From Rhodovulum sulfidophilum (GTDB taxonomy: Bacteria; Pseudomonadota; Alphaproteobacteria; Rhodobacterales; Rhodobacteraceae): 64,000 bases of DNA. The notes beneath the pieces were generated by a model. That model saw only the letters and a program-made list of their open reading frames with translations, had not been told where the DNA came from and did not search any database. Positions 44,259-53,525 of the stretch are shown one piece after another (within the stretch, counting starts at the first letter, position 1; every line of letters begins with the position of its first letter). The position numbers and the translations under genes were made by a program. The stretch is from assembly GCA_003241785.1 (NCBI GenBank), contig QFPW01000006.1:62001-126000 (forward strand), read 5' to 3'.

Positions 44259-44993
44259 ATGGCTGAACACAAACCGAGGACGGCGCGCCCCGCCTGCGTG
44301 GCGGGCGGCGGGGATCCGCACGGCGGCCCCGTCCACGTGATCGGGGAGCTGCGCCCCGGTCTCGCGGCGAGGGTCCTGCGCGACACGCCCGGCGCGACCG
44401 CCTCGGACACGATCTGCGAGGTGCATCTCGCGCGGTTCCGCCGGCTCTATCTCGAGGATCTGCTCGAGCGGGAGCATGGCGAGCTCTCGGACCTCGACCG
44501 GGAGGTGCTGGCGAGCCTCGATACCGGCCGGCCGGTCGTCGCCGACGTGGAGTCCGCCTGGGACGAGGGCGAGGGGCGCGACCTCGGCGCCCGCGCCGCC
44601 GACGCGGTGGCGCGTTTCGGCGGCTCCTGGACCTTCATCCTCTGCTTCGTCGGCGTGCTGGTCGTCTGGATGGCGATCAACGTCACCGCCGCTTTGGGGC
44701 GGGATTTCGATCCCTACCCGTTCATCCTGCTCAATCTGGTGCTGTCCTGCGTCGCCGCGATCCAGGCGCCGATCATCATGATGAGCCAGCGCCGCGCCGA
44801 GGCGAAGGACCGGCTGCGCGCGGAGAACGACTACAAGGTCAATCTGAAGGCGGAGCTCGAGATCCGCCGGCTGCACGACAAGATCGATCACCATCTGGAG
44901 CGGCAGTGGCGCCGCCTCGCCGAGATCGAGCGCGCGCAGGCCGAGCTCGCCGAGCAGGCCGCCGCCGCGCGCGAGAGCCGGGCGCGGGAGTGA
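44259..44993 (+). CDS. DUF1003 domain-containing membrane protein
   Basis: 244 residues. The DUF1003 core runs from about residue 110 to 190 with two membrane segments (WTFILCFVGVLVVWMAIN and FILLNLVLSCVAAIQAPIIM) and the MSQRR motif. The C-terminus is a long charged coiled coil (KAELEIRRLHDKIDHHLERQ). Family function is unknown. Divergent from ccoN with an FNR box between. Confidence 0.88.
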   Translation: MAEHKPRTARPACVAGGGDPHGGPVHVIGELRPGLAARVLRDTPGATASDTICEVHLARFRRLYLEDLLEREHGELSDLDREVLASLDTGRPVVADVESAWDEGEGRDLGARAADAVARFGGSWTFILCFVGVLVVWMAINVTAALGRDFDPYPFILLNLVLSCVAAIQAPIIMMSQRRAEAKDRLRAENDYKVNLKAELEIRRLHDKIDHHLERQWRRLAEIERAQAELAEQAAAARESRARE

Positions 44994-45005
44994 CGGCGGC
45001 GGGGC

Positions 45006-45737
45006 TCAGTCCGGCCCGCCGGCCTCGTCCAGCAGCGCCTCGAAATCCGGGATCTCGACCACCCGGTTCTCGAGCAGCCGGACCAGCCCCTCGCGCCGGA
45101 GCGCCGAGAGCTGCCGGCTGACCGTCTCGATCGTGAGCCCGAGATAGTCGCCCATCGCCTCGCGCGTGATCCGGAGCGGAAAGCTGACCGCGCCGGCGGC
45201 GACCTGGCAGTCGGCGAGGGCCTCGCGCCGCGCGAAGACCACGAGCAGGCTCGCGATCCGCTCCCGCGCCGTCTTCCGGCCCAGCAGCACCATCCATTCC
45301 CGCGCCACGTCGAGCTCGTCCATCTTCATGTCGAGCAGCCGGTGCGACAGCCCGGGGCTGCGCGCCAGCAGCGTCTCGAATTCGGCGGCGCGGAACATGC
45401 AGCAGGTGACCTCGGTGGCGGCGACGATGTCATGCGCCGCGCGGGGCTGGCCCGGCCGGCCGATGAAATCCGAGGGAAGCAGCAGGCCGACGGTCTGGCG
45501 GCGCCCGTCCGCGAGGGTGATCGACAGGGTCGCGACGCCCTCGACCACCGATCCGAGCAGCTTCATCGGTTCCCCCGCCCAGGCGATCGCCTCGCCGGGC
45601 TCGAAGCGCTTGTAGACCTTCAGCCGGTCCAGCTCCTCGAGCTCGGCCCGGCCGACCTCGGCGCAGACGGCGCGCGGACGGGCGGCGCATCTCTGGCACC
45701 CGACGCGGACGACCGGATATCGCGCCCCATCTGCCAT
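45006..45737 (-). CDS. fnrL: Crp/Fnr family oxygen-responsive regulator FnrL
   Basis: 243 residues. N-terminal Cys triad C14-x2-C17-x7-C25 and a further Cys in EVTCCMF (about 115) give the 4Fe-4S ligands of FNR proteins. The cNMP-like fold is followed by an HTH with recognition motif ETVSRQ, which reads TTGAT half-sites as in the two FNR boxes found here. It activates cbb3 and related genes when oxygen is low. Confidence 0.9.
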   Translation of the reverse strand: MADGARYPVVRVGCQRCAARPRAVCAEVGRAELEELDRLKVYKRFEPGEAIAWAGEPMKLLGSVVEGVATLSITLADGRRQTVGLLLPSDFIGRPGQPRAAHDIVAATEVTCCMFRAAEFETLLARSPGLSHRLLDMKMDELDVAREWMVLLGRKTARERIASLLVVFARREALADCQVAAGAVSFPLRITREAMGDYLGLTIETVSRQLSALRREGLVRLLENRVVEIPDFEALLDEAGGPD

Positions 45738-45794
45738 CTGGCTCGCATCCTCGGCTGGACTGTCAGGCCAGGTTACACTCGGCCCGGAGCGGGT

Positions 45795-46832
45795 TCAAGC
45801 GCGCGCCCCCGCGGGAATCGGGCCGAGCGGGCGCCGTTCGCGGCGCCGCAGCAGCTCGAGATGGCCGAGCGGGGTCCAGCCCGCGACCGTGGTGTCGATC
45901 CCGTCGGCGCGCAGCGCCCCGGCCAGCGCCTTCTCGACCATCGCCCGCTCCGCCTTGGCGAGGGGCGCGAAATCCACGGTGACCTGGCCGCCGAGCCCGC
46001 GCAGCCTGAGCTGGCGCGGCAGTTCGCGCGCCGCCGCGAGATTGGCCTTCAGCGCCGCGGCGGGCGAGCCGTCGCCGCCGGTGTTCACGTCGACCGCTAC
46101 CAACGCGCGCGTCGGCTCCACCGCCATGAACCCCGCGCCGAGCGGAACCTTCGGGTCCGCGAGCGCCGCGACCAGTTCCCAGGCGTCGCCGAGCGCGTCG
46201 CGCGCCCGCTCGCCCGGGGCGAGCCATTCTCGCGCCGCCTGGGCCGCCGCGCCGGGGGCGGCGCGCAGCTCGCCCGCCGGGCCGGAGGCGGAAAGGCCGG
46301 CCATCTCGGCGCGCAGCGCGCGGATCTCGGCGAGGATCTCGGCGTCCGGCAGCTCCTCGGCGATCGAGCGCAGGATGAGGCCGAGGTCCTCGGGCGCGCC
46401 TTGCATCGCCTCGGCGGCGAGGGCGGCGAGCCCCTCGCGCTGTTCCGGGTCGCGGATGGAGCGGGCGATGTTGCGGCCCGGCGCGCCGGGGGTCAGGATC
46501 GCGGCGCGGCCCTTCAGGAGCGGCCGGTCGGTCACGGGGGGCGCCTTGCCGGCCTCGGCCCAGGTCGTCGGCTGCACCAGCAGGCTCGCGCCGGCGCGCG
46601 GCGGCTTCTGCGTGCGCAGGAAGCCGGTGCGCCCGCCGCCGAGCTCGATCATCACGCCGCCGATGCCCTTCATCGGCCGGCCGGCGACGCCGCGGAAGAT
46701 CGCCTCGGGGCGCGGGGTCGGATCGGCGGGATCGGGATCGACCAGCAGGTCCTCGAGCCGGCCGTCGAAGAGGAGCGCCGCGACATGGCCGCCGCGCGCC
46801 AGCGCCTCGATGCGGATCTCGCGCCCCTTCAC
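45795..46832 (-). CDS. rng: Ribonuclease E/G family protein (short form)
   Basis: 345 residues from a GTG at 46832 overlapping the maf stop (GTGA). The RNase E/G catalytic core is seen in RALVAVDVNTGGDGS and LRLRGLGGQVTVDFAPLAK, with the DNase-I-like Asp residues in place, and the end GWTPLGHLELLRRRER matches the family. It stops before the CPxCxG zinc-link of RNase E/G, so it may dimerise differently. Short forms of this kind occur in Rhodobacterales. Role: rRNA or mRNA processing. Confidence 0.85.
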   Translation of the reverse strand: MKGREIRIEALARGGHVAALLFDGRLEDLLVDPDPADPTPRPEAIFRGVAGRPMKGIGGVMIELGGGRTGFLRTQKPPRAGASLLVQPTTWAEAGKAPPVTDRPLLKGRAAILTPGAPGRNIARSIRDPEQREGLAALAAEAMQGAPEDLGLILRSIAEELPDAEILAEIRALRAEMAGLSASGPAGELRAAPGAAAQAAREWLAPGERARDALGDAWELVAALADPKVPLGAGFMAVEPTRALVAVDVNTGGDGSPAAALKANLAAARELPRQLRLRGLGGQVTVDFAPLAKAERAMVEKALAGALRADGIDTTVAGWTPLGHLELLRRRERRPLGPIPAGARA

Positions 46833-47395
46833 GGCCGCACCCCGGCGGCGCGGAGCAGGTTGGCGACCTCGAGCAGCGGCAGGCCGACCACGTTGCTGTG
46901 CGACCCGCCGATCCAGGGGATGAAGGCCGCCGCCGCGCCCTGGATCGCATAGCCGCCGGCCTTGCCGCGCCATTCGCCGCCCGCGACATAGCCGGCGATC
47001 TCCGGCTCGGAGAGGGGTTTCATCCGGACCTGGGTCTCGACCACGCGGGTCCAGGTCTTCCCGGGGCCACGCAGGGCGACGCCGGTGAAGACGCGATGCC
47101 GGCGGCCGGAGAGCTTGCGCAGGTAGAGCGCGGCCTCGGCGGCGTCGGCCGGCTTGCCGAGCACGCGGGCCCCGAGCGCCACCACGGTGTCGGCGGCGAG
47201 CACCACGTCGCCCTCCGAGACGGGCACCGCCGCCGCCTTCGAGGTGGCGAGCCGGAGCGCGAGCGCGCGCGGCGCCTCGCGGGGCAGGGGGGTCTCGTCG
47301 ATGTCGGGGCTGACGATCGCGTCGGGCTCGACGCCGATCTGCGCGAGCAGGTCGCGCCGGCGCGGACTGGCGGAGCCGAGGATGAGTCTGGTCAC
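46829..47395 (-). CDS. maf: Maf-like nucleoside triphosphate pyrophosphatase
   Basis: 188 residues from a GTG start. LILGSASPRRRDLL, ADTVVAL and GKPADAAEA are Maf motifs. Maf proteins hydrolyse modified or canonical NTPs to monophosphates, preventing misincorporation. It follows infA by 64 bp and overlaps rng by four bases. Confidence 0.93.
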   Translation of the reverse strand: MTRLILGSASPRRRDLLAQIGVEPDAIVSPDIDETPLPREAPRALALRLATSKAAAVPVSEGDVVLAADTVVALGARVLGKPADAAEAALYLRKLSGRRHRVFTGVALRGPGKTWTRVVETQVRMKPLSEPEIAGYVAGGEWRGKAGGYAIQGAAAAFIPWIGGSHSNVVGLPLLEVANLLRAAGVRP

Positions 47396-47459
47396 GGGAG
47401 CGGCTCCGTCGCGGGGCGGACCGGCCGGGCGGTCCCGCGCGGTCCGGCGCCGCTGGATG

Positions 47460-47678
47460 TTACTTGAAGCGGTAGTTGATGCGGCCCTTGCTGAGGTCGT
47501 AGGGGGTCATCTCCACCTGGACCTTGTCGCCGGCGAGCACGCGGATGCGGTTCTTGCGCATCTTGCCCGCGGTATGGGCGATGATCGTATGGCCGTTCTC
47601 AAGCTCTACCCGGAAAGTCGCGTTAGGCAGAAGCTCGGTAACGACCCCGGGAAACTCGAGAAGCTCTTCCTTGGCCAT
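47460..47678 (-). CDS. infA: Translation initiation factor IF-1
   Basis: 72 residues, essentially the canonical alphaproteobacterial IF-1: MAKEELLEFPGVVTELLPNA, and further AGKMRKNRIRVLAGDKVQVE. OB-fold protein that binds the 30S A site. ATG at 47678 is used; the upstream ATG at 47684 would add two residues. Confidence 0.97.
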   Translation of the reverse strand: MAKEELLEFPGVVTELLPNATFRVELENGHTIIAHTAGKMRKNRIRVLAGDKVQVEMTPYDLSKGRINYRFK

Positions 47679-47810
47679 GTTCATTCCGATGCGGTTGCAG
47701 AAATGCGCTGGCGCCAGCGGAATCGCCGGAACACGCGCGGGCGCAAAGTGGTGCGAAAGCGCCGGAAATTCAAGCTCAATCGCTCCGACTACGGTCGCGT
47801 CCGGTAACTT

Positions 47811-48296
47811 TCACGCGTCCGGCACGCCGATTTCGGCCGGAGCCGCGACGTCCGGCGGGCCGAAACGCCGGATGATCCGGTCCTTGATCTGGTCCCGCGT
47901 CCGGCGATAGGCGGTCAGCTTCGCCTCGCGCGTCTCGCCCAATCCGGTCGGGTCGACGATCGGCCAGTACTCGACGTCGATCGCGTGGTAGCGCGTGTAT
48001 TCGAGCGCCTGGCGCTGGGCGGCGGGGGACAGCGCCACGATCAGGTCATAGGCGTCGATCCGGTCGCCCCATTCCTCCATGTCGTGGAAGGAGCGCACCT
48101 TGTGGCGTTCGAGATGGACGTCGATCTCGGCGCAGACCGCGACCGAGAAACCGTCGATGTCGAGCTCGTTGCGCACTCCGGCCGACTGGACGAAGATCCG
48201 CCGCGGATAGAACTTCCGCGCCATCCCCTCGGCCATCGGCGATCTCACGGCGTTGAAATCGCAACAGAACAGCACGGATTGGGGCAAGAGCGGCAA
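47811..48296 (-). CDS. Low molecular weight protein-tyrosine-phosphatase family protein
   Basis: 161 residues from a TTG start at 48296 with AAGGGATG upstream. The P-loop C12-x5-R18-S (CDFNAVRS) matches LMW-PTP/arsenate reductase enzymes, and DPTG near residue 130 supplies the acid Asp. Substrate unknown. The gene order hisD - UPF0262 - phosphatase - infA is conserved in related genomes. Confidence 0.85.
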   Translation of the reverse strand: MPLLPQSVLFCCDFNAVRSPMAEGMARKFYPRRIFVQSAGVRNELDIDGFSVAVCAEIDVHLERHKVRSFHDMEEWGDRIDAYDLIVALSPAAQRQALEYTRYHAIDVEYWPIVDPTGLGETREAKLTAYRRTRDQIKDRIIRRFGPPDVAAPAEIGVPDA

Positions 48297-48303
48297 CGGC
48301 GGT

Positions 48304-48810
48304 TCATCCCTTGAAATGCAGCACGCATATGAGGGTGAACAGGCGGCGGGCCGTCGCCATGTCGGTGTCGATCTTGCCCTCGAGCCGCTCCAGCAGGACG
48401 CGGGAGCCCTCGTTGTGGATGCCGCGGCGGCCCATGTCGATCGCCTCGATCTGCGCCGGCGGCAGGTGCTTCACCGCGTCGAAGTAGCTCTCGCAGATCT
48501 GGAAGTAGTCCTTCACCACCTGGTTGAAGGGCGTCAGCGACAGGTGGAACTCGCCCGCCGGCTCGCCCGTCGCGGTCTCGAGCTCGAAGACCAGCCTGCG
48601 GTCGCGGATGGCGAGGTGGAGCCTGTACGGGCCTTCCGGGCCCGGGCGGCCATCGCGGGGCTTCAGGCCGAAGTGATTCTCCTCGAGCAGGTCGTAGATC
48701 GCGACCCGCCGCTCCTGCTCGATCTCGGGCGTCGGCGGCGCGAGGCCGGTCTCGTCGAGCGTCACCGCGACCAGCCGGGCCGCCGGCTTCTCCTCCCGCG
48801 CGTCGGTCAT
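48304..48810 (-). CDS. UPF0262 family protein
   Basis: 168 residues. The blocks RRVAIYDLLEENHFGLKPRD, LTPFNQVVKDYFQICESYFD and MGRRGIHNEGSRVLLERLEG identify UPF0262. Function unknown; conserved beside hisD in alphaproteobacteria. ATG at 48810 overlaps the hisD stop (TGATG). Confidence 0.9.
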   Translation of the reverse strand: MTDAREEKPAARLVAVTLDETGLAPPTPEIEQERRVAIYDLLEENHFGLKPRDGRPGPEGPYRLHLAIRDRRLVFELETATGEPAGEFHLSLTPFNQVVKDYFQICESYFDAVKHLPPAQIEAIDMGRRGIHNEGSRVLLERLEGKIDTDMATARRLFTLICVLHFKG

Positions 48811-50120
48811 CCGATCTTCTCCCCGTTCAGCCGGGCCAGCCGCGCGCTGACCGACAATCCATGCGCCTCGAGCCCCTCGGAGCGCGCCAGCGCCTCCGCC
48901 GCCGGGCCGATCGCGGCCAGCGCGGCGGGCGTCATCCTGGCTATCGTGGTGCGCTTGAGAAAGTCGAGCACCGAAAGCCCGCTCGAGAACCGCGCCGAGC
49001 GCGCGGTCGGGAGCACGTGGTTCGGTCCGCCGACATAGTCGCCGATCGCCTCCGGCGTCAGCGCGCCGATGAAGATCGCCCCGGCGTGCCGGACCTTGCC
49101 CGCGATCGCCTCGGCCTCGGCGGCGCAGATCTCGAGATGCTCGGGGGCGATCCGGTCCGAGAGCGCGACCGCCTCGTCCCAGTCCGCGACGGTGATCACC
49201 GCGCCATGGTCGCGCCAGCTCGCCCCCGCGATCTCGCGCCGTTCGAGCGTCTCGAGCCGCTTCTCGACCGCCGCCGCGACCGCCGCGCCGAAATCCGCGT
49301 CGGGCGTGATCAGGATCGACTGCGCCGAGGCGTCGTGCTCGGCCTGCGCCAGCAGGTCGAGCGCCAGCCAGTCGGGATCGTTGTCGGCGTCGGCGAGCAC
49401 CAGCACCTCGGAGGGGCCCGCGATCATGTCGATCCCGACCCGGCCGAAGACCCGCCGCTTCGCCGCCGCGACGAAGGCGTTGCCCGGGCCGGTGATCTTG
49501 TCGACGGGCGCGATCGTCTCGGTGCCGAAGGCGAGCGCCGCGATCGCCTGCGCGCCTCCGATCCGGTAGACCGTGTCGACCCCGGCGAGCCGCGCCGCGA
49601 GCAGGACCAGGGGATTGACCGCGCCACCGGGCGTCGGCGCGCAGATCACCAGCCGCTCGACCCCGGCGACCCGGGCGGGGATCGCGTTCATCAGCACCGA
49701 GGACGGATAGGAGGCGAGCCCGCCCGGCACGTAGAGGCCGGCGGCGGAAACCGCGGTCCAGCGCCAGCCGAGCTCGGCGCCCGAGGGATCGGTCCAGCGC
49801 GCGTCCGCCGGCATCTGGCGCTCGTGATAGGCGCGGATCCGGTCGGCGGCGAGTTCGAGCGCGGCGCGCTCCGCCGCCGGCGCCTGGGCGCAGGCGGCGT
49901 CGATCTCGGCGGCGGTGAAGGCGAGCGTCGCGGGCGTGAGCTCGAGCCGGTCCCAGCGCGCGGTCATCTCGACGAGCGCGGCGTCGCCCCGGGTCGCGAC
50001 CTCGGCGATGATCTCCGCCGCGGCGGCGTCGACGTCGGCGTCGCTCTCGCGCTTCTGGGCGAGCAGGGCCTTGAACCGGTCCTCGAAACCGGGCTCGCGG
50101 GTCGACAGGAACTGGGGCAT
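48807..50120 (-). CDS. hisD: Histidinol dehydrogenase
   Basis: 437 residues. Last two oxidations of histidine synthesis (histidinol to histidine) using NAD and zinc. Motifs: PGGLASYPSSVLMNAIPARV, KITGPGNAFVAAAKR, MIAGPSEVLVLAD and AQAEHDASAQSILIT. The ATG at 50120 is chosen over an upstream extension at 50306 lacking conservation. No other his genes nearby. Confidence 0.94.
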   Translation of the reverse strand: MPQFLSTREPGFEDRFKALLAQKRESDADVDAAAAEIIAEVATRGDAALVEMTARWDRLELTPATLAFTAAEIDAACAQAPAAERAALELAADRIRAYHERQMPADARWTDPSGAELGWRWTAVSAAGLYVPGGLASYPSSVLMNAIPARVAGVERLVICAPTPGGAVNPLVLLAARLAGVDTVYRIGGAQAIAALAFGTETIAPVDKITGPGNAFVAAAKRRVFGRVGIDMIAGPSEVLVLADADNDPDWLALDLLAQAEHDASAQSILITPDADFGAAVAAAVEKRLETLERREIAGASWRDHGAVITVADWDEAVALSDRIAPEHLEICAAEAEAIAGKVRHAGAIFIGALTPEAIGDYVGGPNHVLPTARSARFSSGLSVLDFLKRTTIARMTPAALAAIGPAAEALARSEGLEAHGLSVSARLARLNGEKIG

Positions 50121-50224
50121 CGGCGCGTCTCCTCGGGCCGGAGCCATAGCCGGTCGCGGCCCCCCGCTCAAGCGCGTCGATCCCGGGGCGCGTCGATCGC
50201 GGGGCGCGCCGATCGCCGGGCGCG

Positions 50225-50716
50225 TCAGTCCTCGGGGTGCCGCGGCGCCTTGCCCGAGGGCGCGGCATAGGGGCGGGTGACGTCGCGCAGGCTCACGTCG
50301 AGGCATTCGACGGCGAGCGCGATCTCCCCGTCCCCGGCCAGCGTGAGGCGCAGCGTGCCCGCGCCATCCTCGCGCGGCTCGAAGCCGATGGCGAGCAGCG
50401 ACAGCACGAGGTCGCGGTCCTTCGGGTCGATCCCGTTCGCCTTCGCCGACAGCACGCCGTCGATCGTGAGCAGCGCGCGGGTCCGCTCGACCGGACGGCC
50501 CTGGCGCGCGGCGGCCCTGGCATCCTCCCAGCGGAAGCGGTTCACGAGCAGGGTGAACCGCCGCCGCCGCGGCATCCAGGCGATGTCCGACGTCTGGCCG
50601 ACCGCGTCCTGCGCCAGCGCGGAGATCACCGCGAGATCCTCCGCCGTCTCGGCGCGCAGGCGCAGCGCCGTCTCGACGCCGTCCTCGAAGCGCGCGTCCT
50701 CCGCTTCCTCGCTCAT
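50225..50716 (-). CDS. DUF2948 family protein
   Basis: 163 residues. Features SALAQDAVGQTSDIAWMPRR and RRFTLLVNRFRWED, typical of DUF2948, a family conserved next to murA and hisD in Rhodobacterales. Ten bases after the murA stop. Function unknown. Confidence 0.85.
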   Translation of the reverse strand: MSEEAEDARFEDGVETALRLRAETAEDLAVISALAQDAVGQTSDIAWMPRRRRFTLLVNRFRWEDARAAARQGRPVERTRALLTIDGVLSAKANGIDPKDRDLVLSLLAIGFEPREDGAGTLRLTLAGDGEIALAVECLDVSLRDVTRPYAAPSGKAPRHPED

Positions 50717-50726
50717 GTCCGAAGCC

Positions 50727-52001
50727 TCACGCCGCCTTCTCCGTGATCCGCTCGATCCGCGCGCCGCAGGCGGAGAGCTTTTCCTCGACCCGCTCGTAGC
50801 CGCGGTCGAGATGATAGACCCGCGCCACCCGCGTCTCGCCCTCGGCGGCGAGGCCGGCGAGGATGAGGCTGACGCTGGCGCGCAGGTCCGTCGCCATCAC
50901 CGGCGCGCCCCTGAGCCGTTCCACGCCCGTCACCGTCGCCGTGCCGCCATGGACCTCGATCCGGGCGCCCATGCGGGTGAGCTCGGGCGCGTGCATGAAG
51001 CGGTTCTCGAAGATCCGTTCCTCGAGATGGCTCACCCCGTCGGCGAGCGTCAGGAGCGCCATCATCTGCGCCTGCAGGTCGGTCGGAAAGCCCGGATGCG
51101 GCGCGGTCACCACGTCGACGGGCCGGATGCGGCCGTTCTGGCGGCTGACGCGCAGCCCGTCCGCCGTATCCGTGACCTCGACCCCGGCCATCTCGAGCCG
51201 CTCGGCGAAGGCCTCGACGAGCTCGCGCCGCCCGCCGAGCAATTCGACCTCGCCGCCGGTGATCGCCGGGGCGAGCATGTAGGTGCCAAGCTCGATCCGG
51301 TCGGTCACCACCGGATGCGTGGCGCCGGCGAGCCGGTCGACGCCCTCGATCGTGATCGTCTCGGTGCCCTCGCCGTCGATATGCGCGCCCATCCGCCGCA
51401 GGCAGCGCGCGAGATCGACGATCTCGGGTTCCCGCGCCGCGTTGATGAGCCGCGTGGTCCCCTTGGCGAGCGTCGCCGCCATCAGGAGGTTCTCGGTCGC
51501 GCCGACCGAGACCACCGGGAAGGTGAAATCCGCGCCCTTCAGGCCGCGCGGCGCCTTCGCATGCACGTAGCCGTCGCGGAGGTCGAGCTCGGCCCCCATC
51601 GCCTCGAGCCCCGCGAGATGCAGGTCGACCGGCCGCGCGCCGATCGCGCAGCCGCCGGGCAGGCTCACCTCGGCGTGGCCGTCGCGCGCCAGCATCGGCC
51701 CGAGCACCAGGATCGAGGCGCGCATCTTGCGCACGATCTCGTAGTCGGCGCGGTGGTTCGCGATCCGCTCGGCGCCGACCACGAGAACGCGCCCCTGCTG
51801 CAGCGCCGCCACCTCGCAGCCGAGGCTTTCGAGGAGCGCGGTCATGGTGCGGATGTCCGAGAGCCGGGGCGCGTTGGTGAGCGTCAGGGGCTCGTCGCAG
51901 AGCAGCGCCGCCGGCATCAGCGCGAGGCAGGCGTTCTTCGCGCCCGAGATCGGGATCCGGCCGTTCAGCCGCTGTCCGCCGCGCACCAGGATGCTGTCCA
52001 T
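50727..52001 (-). CDS. murA: UDP-N-acetylglucosamine 1-carboxyvinyltransferase
   Basis: 424 residues. First committed step of peptidoglycan synthesis: transfer of enolpyruvate from PEP to UDP-GlcNAc. ISGAKNACLALMPAAL at the start, and the PEP-site Cys in PGGCAIGARPVDLHLAGLEA (about residue 115), the target of fosfomycin, is retained. VGATENLLMAATLA is also intact. Confidence 0.95.
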   Translation of the reverse strand: MDSILVRGGQRLNGRIPISGAKNACLALMPAALLCDEPLTLTNAPRLSDIRTMTALLESLGCEVAALQQGRVLVVGAERIANHRADYEIVRKMRASILVLGPMLARDGHAEVSLPGGCAIGARPVDLHLAGLEAMGAELDLRDGYVHAKAPRGLKGADFTFPVVSVGATENLLMAATLAKGTTRLINAAREPEIVDLARCLRRMGAHIDGEGTETITIEGVDRLAGATHPVVTDRIELGTYMLAPAITGGEVELLGGRRELVEAFAERLEMAGVEVTDTADGLRVSRQNGRIRPVDVVTAPHPGFPTDLQAQMMALLTLADGVSHLEERIFENRFMHAPELTRMGARIEVHGGTATVTGVERLRGAPVMATDLRASVSLILAGLAAEGETRVARVYHLDRGYERVEEKLSACGARIERITEKAA

Positions 52002-52098
52002 GCTTCGCCCTGCCTCGTTTTCGGGGCTGATGCCCGATTTTGCCTCGTCGCGGGAGCAGTCGCGCCCGAAAGGGGCCGCCGGTCCACTTGTCCTTGCC

Positions 52099-52275
52099 TC
52101 AGTCTCGCGCCGGCCCGGCGCCTTCGGTTCCGGAGCCGCCCCCGGCCTCTTCCGCCGCGCGGGCCCGGGTCCGGGCCTTGCGCCGCGCGAGATTGGCCCG
52201 CAGCGCCTCGGCGAGCCGCCGCGCCTTCTCGGCCTCGCGCTCCGCCTTGCCCGGGGATGAGCTCTTTTCCGTCAT
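52099..52275 (-). CDS. Small charged helical protein upstream of murA
   Basis: 58 residues, MTEKSSSPGKAEREAEKARR followed by LAEALRANLARRKARTRARA. High Lys/Arg/Glu/Ala content suggests a single helix. I recall similar short proteins beside murA in related genomes, but no domain name can be given. High G/C at third positions supports coding. Confidence 0.55.
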   Translation of the reverse strand: MTEKSSSPGKAEREAEKARRLAEALRANLARRKARTRARAAEEAGGGSGTEGAGPARD

Positions 52276-52414
52276 GCGCCCTGTCTAGCGCGCGCGGGCG
52301 AAAAGGAAAAGCGACACCGCCGCGCCGGACGCCCGCGCATTTCGCCCCGATTGCCCCTTGCGCTGGCCCGCGGATCGGCTAAAAGGCGCGCGTCCGGCCG
52401 GAACGGTCGCGTCG

Positions 52415-52489
<75 letters not shown>

Positions 52490-52502
52490 TTAAATCAAAT
52501 AC

Positions 52503-53525
52503 TTACGCGGAATCGACGGAGTGCTCTTTGGGCTCCTGAACCGAGACGAAGTCCAGGATATCGGCTTCCTCGCGCAGATGATCCGGCGCGAAGCGCGCGT
52601 AGACCGCCTCCGTCGTCGCCGAGTTCGAGTGCCCGAGGTACTGCGCGATCCGGCTCATCTTGACCCCGGACACCGCCAGGTGGACGGCCGCCGTGTGCCT
52701 GAGGCAGTGCGGGGTGACGTCCTTGAGTCCCGCCCTCAGCGCGGCGGCGGCGAAACCCTTCTTCACCGACCTCACCCCCTCGCCGCCCCACTCGATCACG
52801 TGGTCCGAGATCGAGGCCTCCTGCGCGACGCGCAGTTCCGACAGGGCGCCGGCGTTGATGGGCACGATGGCGCGGCCCTTGCGCGGCCCCGTGTCGTCGG
52901 TCCGGAGGTTGATGATTCCCCGCTCCATGTCGACCCGATCCCATGTCAGCTCGAGGACCGCGGTGGGGCGCGCGGCGGTCGCCAGCATCAGGATGATGAA
53001 CAGCCGGATGTGCGGCGCGTCGGCGCCGTCGATCAGCTCGCGAATCTCGGGCGTGGTCAGCCAGCGATCTTTCGGCGCGGGCTTGGGCGGGCGCTCGATA
53101 TGCGGCGCGCTCGCGATCATCTTGCGCTTCTGGGCCCAGGAGAGCGCGGTCCGCAGGTGGCCGAGCTCGGTCCAGATCGTGCCGTCCTTGCGCCCGGCCG
53201 CGCGGCGCTGGGCGGTATACTCGCGGCAGTGGTCGGTGGTGACCTGGTCGGGTCGCATCGCGCCGAAGAAGCCGAGGACGGACTTCTCCTCGTGCCGCAT
53301 GGTCTCGGCGATCGCCCGGCCGTCGTGGTCCTGGCGATAGGCCGACCAGATCTTCGAGACGGTCAGGCCGCCGACGGGCAGGGTCTCACGCCGGATTACA
53401 TCGAGGGCTTCGGCCTCGGCTTCCTTTCGCGAGCGTGCCTGAAGCTGATAACGGCGACGGCGTCCGGATTCGGTCCAGGAAACGCAGAAGCCTCCGCGCA
53501 GTCGTCCGATCGTGAAATCCGGCAT
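52503..53525 (-). CDS. int: Tyrosine recombinase integrase
   Basis: 340 residues. Catalytic residues R186 (AARPTAV), H273-x2-R276 (HCLRH), H299 (YLGHS) and Y309 (EAVYARF) are all in place. N-terminal SAM-like core-binding domain from about residue 55. ATG at 53525 has GGAGG seven bases upstream. It would catalyse site-specific integration at the tRNA 3' end, 14 bp away. Confidence 0.93.
   Translation of the reverse strand: MPDFTIGRLRGGFCVSWTESGRRRRYQLQARSRKEAEAEALDVIRRETLPVGGLTVSKIWSAYRQDHDGRAIAETMRHEEKSVLGFFGAMRPDQVTTDHCREYTAQRRAAGRKDGTIWTELGHLRTALSWAQKRKMIASAPHIERPPKPAPKDRWLTTPEIRELIDGADAPHIRLFIILMLATAARPTAVLELTWDRVDMERGIINLRTDDTGPRKGRAIVPINAGALSELRVAQEASISDHVIEWGGEGVRSVKKGFAAAALRAGLKDVTPHCLRHTAAVHLAVSGVKMSRIAQYLGHSNSATTEAVYARFAPDHLREEADILDFVSVQEPKEHSVDSA

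Noticed and set aside
45738..45794. FNR box for autoregulation upstream of fnrL
   Set aside because: No TTGAT-N4-ATCAA or near match in the 57-bp gap.
47703..47807. A plus-strand 34-residue Arg-rich ORF between infA and the phosphatase gene
   Set aside because: It has no ribosome site and falls in the infA upstream region on the other strand. Part of it is a 14-bp palindrome (47706-47719), more likely regulatory.
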